DNA from: Temperatibacter marinus
GTDB lineage: Bacteria > Pseudomonadota > Alphaproteobacteria > Sphingomonadales > Kordiimonadaceae
Length of the DNA: 64,000 nt
Direction of reading: 5' to 3'
Assembly (NCBI RefSeq): GCF_031598375.1
Contig: NZ_CP123872.1
Span: forward strand, 62,001-126,000
This document shows, in pieces, positions 8,587-17,330 of the stretch (its first letter is position 1; the number at the start of each line of letters is the position of its first letter). Below the pieces are notes generated by a model, which saw nothing but the letters and a program-made list of their open reading frames with translations, searched no databases and had not been told where the DNA came from. A program made the position numbers and the translations under genes.

Positions 8587-10110
8587 CTACTGAAGCTTCA
8601 GAGGGACCATGACTTTGCTGCCCTCTCGGGTCTGCACGTAAAGGACAATACTTTTCTTATCATCTTCACGAAGTTCTTCAATGCGACTTTCCACCTCAGA
8701 TGGAAGCTCGACATCTCTGAACTGCACCTTCAGGATTGTCATCCCTGCCGATAATCCTGCTTTGCGCGCCGCTGAACGGGGATCTACACGCAAGATTAAG
8801 ACACCTTCTGCTCCTTCACCGAGACGGAAGCGACGTTTTAACTCACCATTTAATTTAGCAAGCTGCATGCCTTCAACACTTGTTGGCGTTTCCTCGTCTT
8901 CCTCACTGTCGCGCTGACCCACAATATCTACAGCTTCTTCTGATTTCAATTCACCTGTATTGACATCTAAAGTCATCTTTTTGAACTCTTCGCCTTCACG
9001 ACGTAAGATTTCCATCTTCACCGTTTTCCCAACAGGGGTCGCTGCAACGAGGCGCGGAAGATTATCTTTCTCTGTAACTTTTCTTCCGTCCCAAGAAACA
9101 ATGATGTCTTCTACTTTCACACCAGCTTTATCTGACGGTGCATCTTTAACAACTTCAGAAACCACTGCACCATTGACTGTGTCTAAACCCATGGCTTCAG
9201 CGAGATCTTTATCCAAAGCTCTGATAGAGACGCCCAACCATCCACGGCGCGTTTTACCATATTCTTTCAACTGCCCGATGACACGCTGGGCATCACTTGC
9301 AGGAATTGAAAAGCCAATGCCGATGTTGCCGCCTGTTGTGGAAATGATAACTGTGTTAACACCAACAACATCACCGTTCATATTAAAGAGAGGCCCACCA
9401 CTGTTTCCTCTATTGATCGGAGCATCCGTTTGAAGGTAGTTATCATAGGTGCTTTCTCTTGTATTGGACAGACGACGCGCTTTACCAGAAATAATGCCTG
9501 CTGTTACAGTGCCGCCAAACCCATAAGGATTTCCAATAGCCAATGCCCAATCACCAACGCGAACACTGTCACTATCGCCCCATTTCACAAAAGGGAATTT
9601 TTCATCAGATTCTATTTTAAGTAGGGCCAGATCTACCTCTTCAGCACGGCCCCTGATCACAGCTTTATATTCTTTGCCATCGACCATTCGTATCGTTATT
9701 TCTGAAGCGTCTTTTACAACATGATTATTGGTGACCACATATCCGTCTGCGCTTATGATGAAACCAGATCCTAAAGAGCGAGATTCTCTTGGCTCAGAAT
9801 CAAAATACCGATCCTTAAATCTTTCAAGCATTTCATTATCAAGCCAATCATTGCCTTTAGGCATACGCGGATTTCTTGTCTGCTTTCTTTTAATCACTGT
9901 CGAGATGTTAACCACAGCGGGTTGAAGTTTCTCGACCAGATCAGCAAAGCTGTCAGGAGCACCACGAACAGTCGCTTGCGCTTGCAAGGCCGCTGTTGCA
10001 ATCAATGAAATGACCAACAGGAAACCCAATGATAATTTTACCATCCAATTCTGTTGTTTTTGAATTGTAATCGCTTTTGCTTTTGCATGTTGTTTATAAC
10101 GATTATTCAC
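8587..10110 (-). CDS. degP: DegP/HtrA-type periplasmic serine protease
   Basis: A 507-residue Do-family protease that degrades or refolds misfolded envelope proteins. It starts at a GTG (10110) with AGGAG six bases upstream. An unusually long basic N-region (about 24 residues) precedes a single hydrophobic segment, so it could be a signal peptide or a membrane anchor. The catalytic triad is visible: H130 (VTNNHVV), D160 (EEVDLALLK) and S237 (RGNSGGP). Two PDZ domains follow (about 285-375 and 415-505). The last gene of the hflK-hflC-DUF2065 cluster, 73 bases downstream of DUF2065, so the membrane-protease regulators and the periplasmic protease are probably co-expressed. A small hairpin (10136-10154) sits in the gap. 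Confidence 0.95.
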   Translation of the reverse strand: MNNRYKQHAKAKAITIQKQQNWMVKLSLGFLLVISLIATAALQAQATVRGAPDSFADLVEKLQPAVVNISTVIKRKQTRNPRMPKGNDWLDNEMLERFKDRYFDSEPRESRSLGSGFIISADGYVVTNNHVVKDASEITIRMVDGKEYKAVIRGRAEEVDLALLKIESDEKFPFVKWGDSDSVRVGDWALAIGNPYGFGGTVTAGIISGKARRLSNTRESTYDNYLQTDAPINRGNSGGPLFNMNGDVVGVNTVIISTTGGNIGIGFSIPASDAQRVIGQLKEYGKTRRGWLGVSIRALDKDLAEAMGLDTVNGAVVSEVVKDAPSDKAGVKVEDIIVSWDGRKVTEKDNLPRLVAATPVGKTVKMEILRREGEEFKKMTLDVNTGELKSEEAVDIVGQRDSEEDEETPTSVEGMQLAKLNGELKRRFRLGEGAEGVLILRVDPRSAARKAGLSAGMTILKVQFRDVELPSEVESRIEELREDDKKSIVLYVQTREGSKVMVPLKLQ

Positions 10111-10183
10111 TAATAACTCCTATTTTATTTTACTTCTTTGCAGTCGTTGCAAAGCCCCTCCCTTAGTGAAGGCCTAACCATAG

Positions 10184-10372
10184 TCACCTGGCTGCATAAA
10201 TAAGCAGTACACCAATCCCTGCCAAGGTCAAGCCCAGGGCCCGCCTCTTTGCGTCAGAGTGTTCAAGAAGCGCGACAAGACGCTCTATCATACTGCGTGA
10301 GAGTAGAGAATAGGCCACGCCCTCAATAAAAAGAGCGAGGCCTAAGGCTGTTATCAAAAGATCCCAGTTCAA
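10184..10372 (-). CDS. DUF2065 family small membrane protein
   Basis: A 62-residue protein with two predicted membrane helices (about 5-24 and 44-60) joined by a charged loop, ending GIGVLLIYAAR. Proteins of this family (YjeT-like) are usually encoded next to hflK/hflC, and here it lies 12 bases after hflC. Its function is not known; the conserved linkage suggests an accessory to the HflKC complex. Confidence 0.88.
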   Translation of the reverse strand: MNWDLLITALGLALFIEGVAYSLLSRSMIERLVALLEHSDAKRRALGLTLAGIGVLLIYAAR

Positions 10373-10384
10373 GGAAAGTCTCTA

Positions 10385-11257
10385 TTATTTCTTCACTTTG
10401 CCACCGCTCATCAGCAGTTTAAAAAATTCACTATCCGGTGACAGGACAAGCGTTGTATCTGACTTTCCGAGTGCTTTTTTATAGGTCTGCATTGTGCGAT
10501 AGAATTCAAAGAAATCCTCATCTTTACCGAAAGCTTCAGCGAAAACTCGCACAGCATAGGCATCCGCCTCACCTCGAGTGATCGATGCTGTTCTGCGCGC
10601 ATCAGCACGAATCACCGCAGCTTCACGGTCCGCATTCGCGCGGATCGTCACCGCTTCAGATTGACCAAGAGCTCGCTGCTCACGGGCAATACGCTCCCGC
10701 TCAGTTTTCATCTGCTGGAAGATTTTTTCGCGGTTGTTTGTTGGTACTTCAACCTGTTTAAGTCGAACATCGATGATTTCAAGACCAACTTCTTTCGCAT
10801 TTTCGTTAGTAACAACAGCAATACGGTCCATGATTTCTGCCCGCTTATTGGTGACAATATCAGGCATTGTATTCTCAGCAATCACCTTCTGCAAACTTGA
10901 CATCAAGATCCGCTCAAGAAGAGCAGAACGTCCCTGGTCTGAACGCGCTGTTTGGTATGCTTTGAGTGGATCCACAATTTTGAACCGTGCAAAACTATCC
11001 ACAATCAACCGGTTTTGATCCGCAGCAACAACTTCAGTTTCCGCTGCATCAAGATTAAGCATGCGTCGCTCTAGACGTACAACTTCTTCAACAAATGGCA
11101 GTTTAAAATGAAGCCCTGCATTCATCTCCAGCCTGTTCATCTGACCAAGACGGAGCACAATCGCTTGTTGTGTCTCATTTACCACAAATAAAGACGCCGA
11201 CCCGACGAAGAGAAGAACCACAAGCAGAATTAGACTTATAATTGATTTGGTTTTCAT
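10385..11257 (-). CDS. hflC: HflC, SPFH-domain regulator of FtsH
   Basis: A 290-residue protein with one N-terminal membrane helix (about 6-24) and a periplasmic SPFH/band-7 domain starting at 'FVVNETQQAIVLRLGQ'. A helical segment rich in alanine, arginine and glutamate ('IRANADREAAVIRADARR', 'GEADAYAVR') follows. HflC forms a large cage with HflK around the FtsH protease and modulates membrane-protein turnover. It is separated from hflK by one base. Confidence 0.95.
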   Translation of the reverse strand: MKTKSIISLILLVVLLFVGSASLFVVNETQQAIVLRLGQMNRLEMNAGLHFKLPFVEEVVRLERRMLNLDAAETEVVAADQNRLIVDSFARFKIVDPLKAYQTARSDQGRSALLERILMSSLQKVIAENTMPDIVTNKRAEIMDRIAVVTNENAKEVGLEIIDVRLKQVEVPTNNREKIFQQMKTERERIAREQRALGQSEAVTIRANADREAAVIRADARRTASITRGEADAYAVRVFAEAFGKDEDFFEFYRTMQTYKKALGKSDTTLVLSPDSEFFKLLMSGGKVKK

Positions 11258-11258
11258 C

Positions 11259-12341
11259 TTAATTCTCCTTCTTTTTCTTCAATTCATTCAACGGAAGATA
11301 AGGGACAACACCAGATCCATTCTTTCCGCCTTCAACGATGATTTTATCCATCCCTGCAAGAATTTCTTCCATCGTCTCAAGATAAATCCGTTTACGTGTG
11401 ACATTTTTGGCTTTGACATATTCATTATAAACCGACAAGAAACGTGCCGCTTCACCATCTGCACGGGCTTTCACTTCCGCTTTGTAGGCTTCCGCTTGCT
11501 GAGTTAACTGTGACGCCTCACCATTCGCTTGAGGAATAATCTCATTCTTATAAGCATCCGCTAAGTTCACAGCTCTCTCCCGGTCAGCGGTCGCACGCTG
11601 AACATCGCGGAAAGCTTCGACAACTTCGTCAGGGGGGTTCGATGCAGAGATTTGAACCCGTCGGATTGAAATGCCAGAAGCATATCCATCAAGCGTTTCC
11701 TGCACTTTGGTTTGCACTTGGCGCTCGATACTATCCCGCAACCGCGTGATAATGTCTTCGATCTTGTTTTGGCCGACAACTTCACGCATGGCTGATTTAG
11801 ACACATCCGCTACAGCTTGCTCTGGATTCTTCAGGTTAAACAAAAATTTATCTGCTTCACGTATATTCCAAACAACAGAAAATTTCACATCAACAATACT
11901 GTTATCGCCAGTCAACATCAAACTACTGTCCAACGAAGATCCACGTGAGTAGCGCTGATTTCGAGTTCCATTATTAGAATCACTTCCAATCTGGTTCGAT
12001 CGCTCTTGGGTAACATTCACCTTGATGACAGATTCAACTGGATAAGGCAGATGCCAGTGAGGCCCTTCACCCGTTGTCTTTATATACTGACCAAAACGGA
12101 GAACTACGCCCTGCTCGTCCGGTTTCACGCTGTAATAGCCACTGGCTAACCACAGCCCTAAGATCACAAGCAGTATTAAACCGATACTGCCAAAGCCGCC
12201 CGGCAAGGCTTGCTTCAGCTGCTCTTGTCCTTTTTTGATTACTTCATCGATATTTGGTGGCTGGTTACCGCCCCCAGGACCACGGCCGCCGCCGTTGCCC
12301 CATGGGTTATTACCCCCACCATTATTTCCGTTCCAAGACAT
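11259..12341 (-). CDS. hflK: HflK, SPFH-domain regulator of FtsH
   Basis: A 360-residue protein. The first 30 residues are glycine/asparagine rich (repeated 'GGGN', 'GNGGGRGPGGG'), as in other HflK proteins. A membrane helix lies at about 52-70, followed by the SPFH domain ('VKPDEQGVVLRFGQY') and a coiled-coil tail with 'DGEAARFLSVYNEYVKA'. It is the first gene of the operon hflK-hflC-DUF2065-degP. The start is ATG at 12341 with GGAGAG upstream. The gene upstream (mrp) is divergent. Confidence 0.95.
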   Translation of the reverse strand: MSWNGNNGGGNNPWGNGGGRGPGGGNQPPNIDEVIKKGQEQLKQALPGGFGSIGLILLVILGLWLASGYYSVKPDEQGVVLRFGQYIKTTGEGPHWHLPYPVESVIKVNVTQERSNQIGSDSNNGTRNQRYSRGSSLDSSLMLTGDNSIVDVKFSVVWNIREADKFLFNLKNPEQAVADVSKSAMREVVGQNKIEDIITRLRDSIERQVQTKVQETLDGYASGISIRRVQISASNPPDEVVEAFRDVQRATADRERAVNLADAYKNEIIPQANGEASQLTQQAEAYKAEVKARADGEAARFLSVYNEYVKAKNVTRKRIYLETMEEILAGMDKIIVEGGKNGSGVVPYLPLNELKKKKEN

Positions 12342-12508
12342 ATATTCTCTCCGGTATTGTTTTCCCCGCTGCTTGCTTTATATGTTGACGCAAGCAATCA
12401 CTACTGAAAATGATTTCAATAGCACTCAGTAATGATATATAAGGCCGAAGCCGCTATACATCAATCTTAACCACGCAAGTTTTTTGCATTTTTTGATAAA
12501 AAGTCCTC

Positions 12509-13615
12509 ATGATAGAAAAACAAACCATTGAAACAGCCATCCTTGAGTTAAATATCCTGTCACATGCTGCCTTAAATGCCATCATTGTGGACGGCGGCTC
12601 AGTCGGCATTATTATCGATTTAGCCCAATATAATGGCCGCCAATCGCCAGAATCAGTGCGAGAGGCTATTGAAGAGCAGATTAGTAAATTTGACGGAGTG
12701 ACCTCAGTATCGGTCGTTTTAACCCAAGAACGTCAAAGCCCGTCTAGCCACTCAAAGAGTGCAGGCCTAAAACCTGCGCCTGATTTTTCAACACCCAAGG
12801 CCAAACCTGCCCCAAAACCCTCTGCAGGTGGTCTCAAGGGCGTGCGCCATATTATTGCTGTTGCCAGTGGCAAAGGCGGTGTTGGAAAATCAACCACCGC
12901 CATAAATTTAGCCTTGGCTCTTTCTAACCTTGGCCATAATGTCGGTTTACTGGATGCCGATATTTTTGGACCCAGCTTACCGAAACTTTTGAATATTAAT
13001 CCAGGCAGGCCGCCCATTATCGACGGTGTTATTCAGCCCATTGAAACTGAAAATATGAAAACCATGTCAATAGGATATATGGTCGGCGATGATCAGCCTA
13101 TTGTCTGGCGCGGCCCAAAAGTAATGGGCGCAATCAATCAACTTTTTAAAGATGTTGACTGGTCTGGAACCGACATATTGATTTTGGATTTACCTCCCGG
13201 CACAGGAGATGTGCAACTCTCTATTGCTCAGCAAGTAAAACTATCTGGCTCAGTGATTGTTTCAACCCCTCAAGATTTAGCCCTTCTTGATGCTAGAAAA
13301 GGCATGAAGATGTTTGAAATGGTTGATATCCCTATCATAGGCCTCATTGAGAATATGAGTCATTTTGTTTGTCCAAAGTGCGGTCAAGAAAGCCATATTT
13401 TTGGTCACGGTGGTGCTGCAGAAACAGCGCGTGAATACGGCGCAGATCTGCTGGGACAAATTCCTTTGCATATGAGCCTTAGGACTGATGATATTAATGC
13501 TGATCGACAACCTCTGATTATGACAAGGGATGAATCAAGTTTATCTCGCGATGAAAAGAGTATTTTTGAAAGCTATATGGCCGTTGCCGCTGCCTTAGAA
13601 CAAAAACTCAGCTAA
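12509..13615 (+). CDS. apbC: Mrp/ApbC family iron-sulfur cluster carrier ATPase
   Basis: A 368-residue protein with an N-terminal MIP18/DUF59 domain (1-80), a proline-rich linker (about 80-110) and a P-loop ATPase domain. The deviant Walker A is 'SGKGGVGKST', with 'DADIFGPS' and 'LILDLPPGTGD' following. The paired cysteines of 'CPKCG' near residue 290 would bind a bridging [4Fe-4S] cluster for transfer to apo-enzymes. Its stop is one base away from the stop of convergent folA. The ribosome site is weak. Possible clients in the window include the [4Fe-4S] fumarase, by inference. Confidence 0.92.
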   Translation: MIEKQTIETAILELNILSHAALNAIIVDGGSVGIIIDLAQYNGRQSPESVREAIEEQISKFDGVTSVSVVLTQERQSPSSHSKSAGLKPAPDFSTPKAKPAPKPSAGGLKGVRHIIAVASGKGGVGKSTTAINLALALSNLGHNVGLLDADIFGPSLPKLLNINPGRPPIIDGVIQPIETENMKTMSIGYMVGDDQPIVWRGPKVMGAINQLFKDVDWSGTDILILDLPPGTGDVQLSIAQQVKLSGSVIVSTPQDLALLDARKGMKMFEMVDIPIIGLIENMSHFVCPKCGQESHIFGHGGAAETAREYGADLLGQIPLHMSLRTDDINADRQPLIMTRDESSLSRDEKSIFESYMAVAAALEQKLS

Positions 13616-13616
13616 T

Positions 13617-14102
13617 CTAAGTGCGAACGTAATCAATAAAACTATAGGCCGGCGTTCCAGCGCTGGCTGCCACGTCAATACGTGTCACTTCTGACCAGTC
13701 ACCTGCGTCAACTTCGGGAAACCATGTATCTGCATTATCCACGGAAAGATCAACTTTAGTTAAGTAGAGGCGATGAGCCTTTGTCAGGGCCTGCTTGTAT
13801 ATTTCGCCCCCTCCAATAATCATAATTTCATCTTGCTTGAAAAGATGAGCATAAGCAGCTTCTAGACTTGAGACAACTGTGACCCCCTTGTGCTGCCACT
13901 GGTTATTGCGTGTGATAACCACATTCTCACGCCCCGGTAAAGGCCGCCCAATTGACTCAAACGTTTTTCTGCCCATGACAATCGGCTTACCAAGTGTGAT
14001 TGCCTTAAATCGTTTCAAGTCCTCAGAGATATGCCAAAGCAATTCATTATTTCCGCCAATTGCCCAATTGGAATCAGCTGCTACGATCACTGAAATTTTC
14101 AT
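13617..14102 (-). CDS. folA: dihydrofolate reductase
   Basis: A 161-residue NADPH-dependent enzyme that regenerates tetrahydrofolate for thymidylate and one-carbon metabolism. Recognised from 'VAADSNWAIGGNNELLWHISEDLKRFK' positions 7-33, 'GRKTFESIGRPLPGRENVV', 'IMIIGGGEIYKQAL' and the carboxy-terminal 'YSFIDY'. The acidic active-site residue is the aspartate in ISEDLKRFK or its neighbour. AGGA lies before the ATG. It is 18 bases downstream of a sensor kinase gene on the same strand and two genes away from thyA; these two enzymes are normally adjacent. Confidence 0.95.
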   Translation of the reverse strand: MKISVIVAADSNWAIGGNNELLWHISEDLKRFKAITLGKPIVMGRKTFESIGRPLPGRENVVITRNNQWQHKGVTVVSSLEAAYAHLFKQDEIMIIGGGEIYKQALTKAHRLYLTKVDLSVDNADTWFPEVDAGDWSEVTRIDVAASAGTPAYSFIDYVRT

Positions 14103-14120
14103 TTTCGGTCCTAAAATATA

Positions 14121-15977
14121 TTAGAGTAAATCAGAATTATCATCTTCATCTTGAGCTTCGCTCAGCGGTAAGGTTACCATGAAAGTAGTGCCAATATTGA
14201 CTTCACTTTCTACTGTAATACGCCCTTTCATCCGAGTCACAAGTTCTTGGCAGATGGCAAGGCCCAGACCTGTCCCCCCAAATTCACGGGCAACACCGTG
14301 GTCAACCTGAGAAAAGCGTTGGAAGAGAGCATCGATACTTTCTGCCGGAATGCCAATGCCTGTATCTTGAACTTTAATTTGCCAGTAAGGTTGCTTCATA
14401 TAATCATCAAGTAAGATAGCTTCCACAACAATCTTACCTGCTGGCGTAAATTTTACTGCATTGGAAAGAAGATTGATCAATATCTGTCTAATCCGATTGT
14501 CATCGGCAAAAATATCGCGTGGCAGATTAGGATCAAGTGACAAAGAAAGCTCTAAATTTTTCTCATCAGCAAGCGGTTGAATAAGGGCGACCACCTTTTT
14601 AAACATGATATCAAGCATAACATTTGTCGGTGAAATGGTAAGCTTTCCAGCCTCCAACTTGGCTAAATCAAGAATGTCGTTAATCATAGCTAACAAGTGA
14701 CTGCCACTTTGATGAATATTATCCGCATAATCAATATAGCGGGGTTCGGTTATAGACCCTAAACTTTCTGACTTAATAATCTCAGCAAAGCCTAATACAG
14801 AGTTGAGCGGTGTTCGCAATTCATGAGACATTGTGGCTAAAAATTCCGATTTCGCCTTGTTCGACTCTTCAGCATTATACTTTGCAAGTGCCAATTCATT
14901 ATTTAAGTGCTGGAGCTTAGAGTTTCTACTTTCCAATTCTTCATGGGCTAAACGGAGCGCTTCCGTTCGCCGGCTAATCATTCCTTGAATTCGCGCCGTC
15001 CTTCTATTTTGCATAATCAGAATTGTGAGAAAGAGGGCTACCAGTACGATCGACATGGTCGCCGTGGTCATGACACTGTTATAATCCGACTGGTATGCTG
15101 ATGCTTTCGGCTTAACGACTAAACGCCAATGTTGCTCGCCAACCTGCATAGAACCAACATATTCCAAAGCTGATTCGGGTAAATCTGTTGCAGTTAAGAA
15201 ATCTGTTTTATTGTCATTGGCCCCCAGATATAGATCATCAATTTCCAAAATGAGATCGCTAAAAGCTTCTATAGAAAAAAGTGAATTCAATATATCTTCA
15301 AGAAAAACTAAATTTCCTACAAACGCTACATCACCATTTTTAGATCTGGCGGGTACAAGCACAATATATGCATGTTTCTTGAACTCAAACCCTCCAAAGG
15401 AGTTTAAAATAGGTAAAACTTTTGCACTATTATTCACTTCTAAGGCAACCAAATAGGGGCGTAATTCCTCAATCGACCCCATATCAAAATTGACCAAATT
15501 TCCCCACTTTAAGTTGTTAGCGATTTGGGATTCCACAAGAAAATATTCTTTTGATTCACTAAAAGCTGTATCTTGGACCAAAGCATTCCCTTGAAGAACT
15601 TTAACAAAATTCTTAGCATCTGGACTATCTTGCCTGTCTAAGAATGCTTCAACTGCAGCCCCTGACAACCGACGCCCTTTTACAAGCAAACTTCGCTTCA
15701 AAGAGGCCCCCGTATTGCTTGGCATCATGAATTCGGCATATTTCTTTTGATCTATGGTGTTGAGAGATTGGCTTATTATGCCCAGCCTGACGGTATTATT
15801 TATAACATCCTGGAAACGGAGTTGAACACGATCGATGAGCAAGCTGGCATCATGCTCAAAAACATCTTGAACCTTTTCTTTTTCATTCTGAATCGATGCA
15901 GAAATCATGTACCAACAAAAACCAAACCCCAGAAGGCAAATGATTGTCGCTCTATATATTCCTGCATAATTTCTCAT
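14121..15977 (-). CDS. membrane sensor histidine kinase with large periplasmic domain
   Basis: A 618-residue kinase. Two membrane segments (about 9-27 and 302-322) flank a 275-residue periplasmic sensor, possibly CHASE-like but too divergent to name. A coiled coil (about 335-372) leads to a HisKA domain with the phospho-acceptor H385 in 'ATMSHELRTPLN' and an HATPase domain with N box 'NLLSNAVKF' and G boxes 'DTGIGIP' and 'GGTGLGLAI'. No receiver domain is fused and no response regulator is adjacent, so the partner is unknown. The gene lies between thyA (53 bases) and folA (18 bases) on the same strand, which is an unusual place for a kinase. Confidence 0.9.
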   Translation of the reverse strand: MRNYAGIYRATIICLLGFGFCWYMISASIQNEKEKVQDVFEHDASLLIDRVQLRFQDVINNTVRLGIISQSLNTIDQKKYAEFMMPSNTGASLKRSLLVKGRRLSGAAVEAFLDRQDSPDAKNFVKVLQGNALVQDTAFSESKEYFLVESQIANNLKWGNLVNFDMGSIEELRPYLVALEVNNSAKVLPILNSFGGFEFKKHAYIVLVPARSKNGDVAFVGNLVFLEDILNSLFSIEAFSDLILEIDDLYLGANDNKTDFLTATDLPESALEYVGSMQVGEQHWRLVVKPKASAYQSDYNSVMTTATMSIVLVALFLTILIMQNRRTARIQGMISRRTEALRLAHEELESRNSKLQHLNNELALAKYNAEESNKAKSEFLATMSHELRTPLNSVLGFAEIIKSESLGSITEPRYIDYADNIHQSGSHLLAMINDILDLAKLEAGKLTISPTNVMLDIMFKKVVALIQPLADEKNLELSLSLDPNLPRDIFADDNRIRQILINLLSNAVKFTPAGKIVVEAILLDDYMKQPYWQIKVQDTGIGIPAESIDALFQRFSQVDHGVAREFGGTGLGLAICQELVTRMKGRITVESEVNIGTTFMVTLPLSEAQDEDDNSDLL

Positions 15978-16030
15978 GTAATCCGTCTATTTCTGAAAGT
16001 CTTTACCTGTCACCTAAATCCATGTCTCGA

Positions 16031-16825
16031 TCAGACTGCAACAGGTGCTTTAATATGCGGATGACTTTCATACCCCTCTATTCGGATATCATCATATGTA
16101 AAATCAAACAAATCATCAACCTCTGGATTGAGATGCAAGGTTGGCAGCGCAAAGGGGTCTCGCGTTAACTGTAGATCTGCTTGCTCAATATGATTGCTGT
16201 AGAGGTGGGCATCTCCTAATGTGTGAACGAAATCACCCACTTGAAGGCCACAAGCTTGTGCCATCATATGGGTCAAGAGGGCATAGCTTGCAATATTGAA
16301 GGGCACCCCCAAAAAGACATCCGCACTTCTCTGATAGAGCTGACAACTCAGTTTACCATCAGCTACATAAAACTGAAAAAGACAATGACAAGGAGGCAAA
16401 GCCATACTGTCTACGTCTGCCACATTCCATGCAGAAATAATGAGTCGTCGACTATCTGGAGTATTTTTAATTTGATCAATAAGGTTAGCCAGTTGATCGA
16501 TGGTGGTGCCATCTCCAGCAGGCCAGCTGCGCCACTGATAGCCATAGACAGGACCTAAGTCGCCTTTTTCATCCGCCCAGTCATCCCAGATACTCACGCC
16601 ATTATCTTTTAAATATTTTATATTTGTATCCCCTGCCATAAACCAAAGCAATTCATGAATGATCGAACGCAAGTGTAATTTTTTAGTAGTAACGAGAGGG
16701 AAACCTTGGTTTAAATCAAAGCGCATCTGATGACCAAACACAGAGTATGTGCCTGTACCTGTACGGTCGCTTTTAAAGGTTCCCTCTTCCCGAATGCGGC
16801 GCAAAAGGTCAAGATATTGCTGCAT
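16031..16825 (-). CDS. thyA: thymidylate synthase
   Basis: A 264-residue ThyA that methylates dUMP to dTMP using methylene-tetrahydrofolate and yields dihydrofolate for FolA. Length and motifs match the E. coli-type enzyme: '[18 protein letters not shown]', the catalytic cysteine in '[13 protein letters not shown]', '[22 protein letters not shown]' and the C-terminal '[10 protein letters not shown]'. AGGAG is seven bases before the ATG. It is the first gene of the thyA-kinase-folA row. Confidence 0.97.
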   Translation of the reverse strand: MQQYLDLLRRIREEGTFKSDRTGTGTYSVFGHQMRFDLNQGFPLVTTKKLHLRSIIHELLWFMAGDTNIKYLKDNGVSIWDDWADEKGDLGPVYGYQWRSWPAGDGTTIDQLANLIDQIKNTPDSRRLIISAWNVADVDSMALPPCHCLFQFYVADGKLSCQLYQRSADVFLGVPFNIASYALLTHMMAQACGLQVGDFVHTLGDAHLYSNHIEQADLQLTRDPFALPTLHLNPEVDDLFDFTYDDIRIEGYESHPHIKAPVAV

Positions 16826-16984
16826 GACGAACTCCTAAGTCTCTACTGAATTTAACAGGCATAAAAACAGAATAGGCCCCCACTGGCCAGCCTTTTTTGA
16901 GACTCTTTAAAAATTTTAATATTCCCGAGCTTACTCTTCTTGAAACTTAAATTGACAAAAGACTTTAAAATATTCCTCATCGGG

Positions 16985-17327
16985 CTTATATAGAGGCTGT
17001 CAGCTTGCTGACTATGGCGATAAAGGACGCAGTGAGTAACTATTGCGGACCCGGGGGCGGTACCCGGCGCCTCCACCAATAAGCGCTCTCTAAATAGAGT
17101 GTTTATTATTGGGGGCGAAATAGGATCGACGTGTAACGAAAAGTGTTAGTCTTTCGCTCAGGATGGTACCGCTGTAATGGACCAATTTTACATAAATGCT
17201 AACGACAATGACGTCGAGTTTGCAGTAGCTGCGTAATGCGGTGAATGTGAACAACATTTATTAAATTCCTGACCCTCGACAGGTCAGGTGGGGGCTGGTC
17301 CACCTAGCAACAGAACGGACCATATTT
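16985..17327 (+). ncRNA. ssrA: tmRNA (ssrA), circularly permuted two-piece alphaproteobacterial type
   Basis: The acceptor piece comes first and ends in cgcctccacca at 17068-17078. The coding piece begins with gggggcgaaa at 17111, so the acceptor stem GGGGGCG/CGCCTCC joins the two pieces after removal of the spacer 17079-17110. The T-stem ccggg/cccgg encloses the 7-base loop ggcggta. The tag frame runs 17198-17236: GCT AAC GAC AAT GAC GTC GAG TTT GCA GTA GCT GCG TAA, giving ANDNDVEFAVAA. Downstream, cctgacc/ggtcagg forms a pseudoknot stem, and tggtcc/ggacca with TATTTT (17296-17327) may be the terminator. The outer 5' and 3' ends are approximate. tmRNA rescues stalled ribosomes and tags the product for ClpXP; sspB lies 4 kb away. 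Confidence 0.93.
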
Positions 17328-17330
17328 TAA

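Noticed and set aside
8960-9433. 157-codon frame antisense to degP
   Set aside because: Lies wholly opposite the protease and PDZ coding sequence and has a biased composition.
10136-10154. Perfect 7-bp hairpin between DUF2065 and degP
   Set aside because: No T-run on either strand, so not a terminator; it may be a processing site, but one short hairpin is not enough to claim it.
16852-17079. 75-codon frame opposite the start of ssrA
   Set aside because: It covers the acceptor piece of tmRNA; no coding signal.
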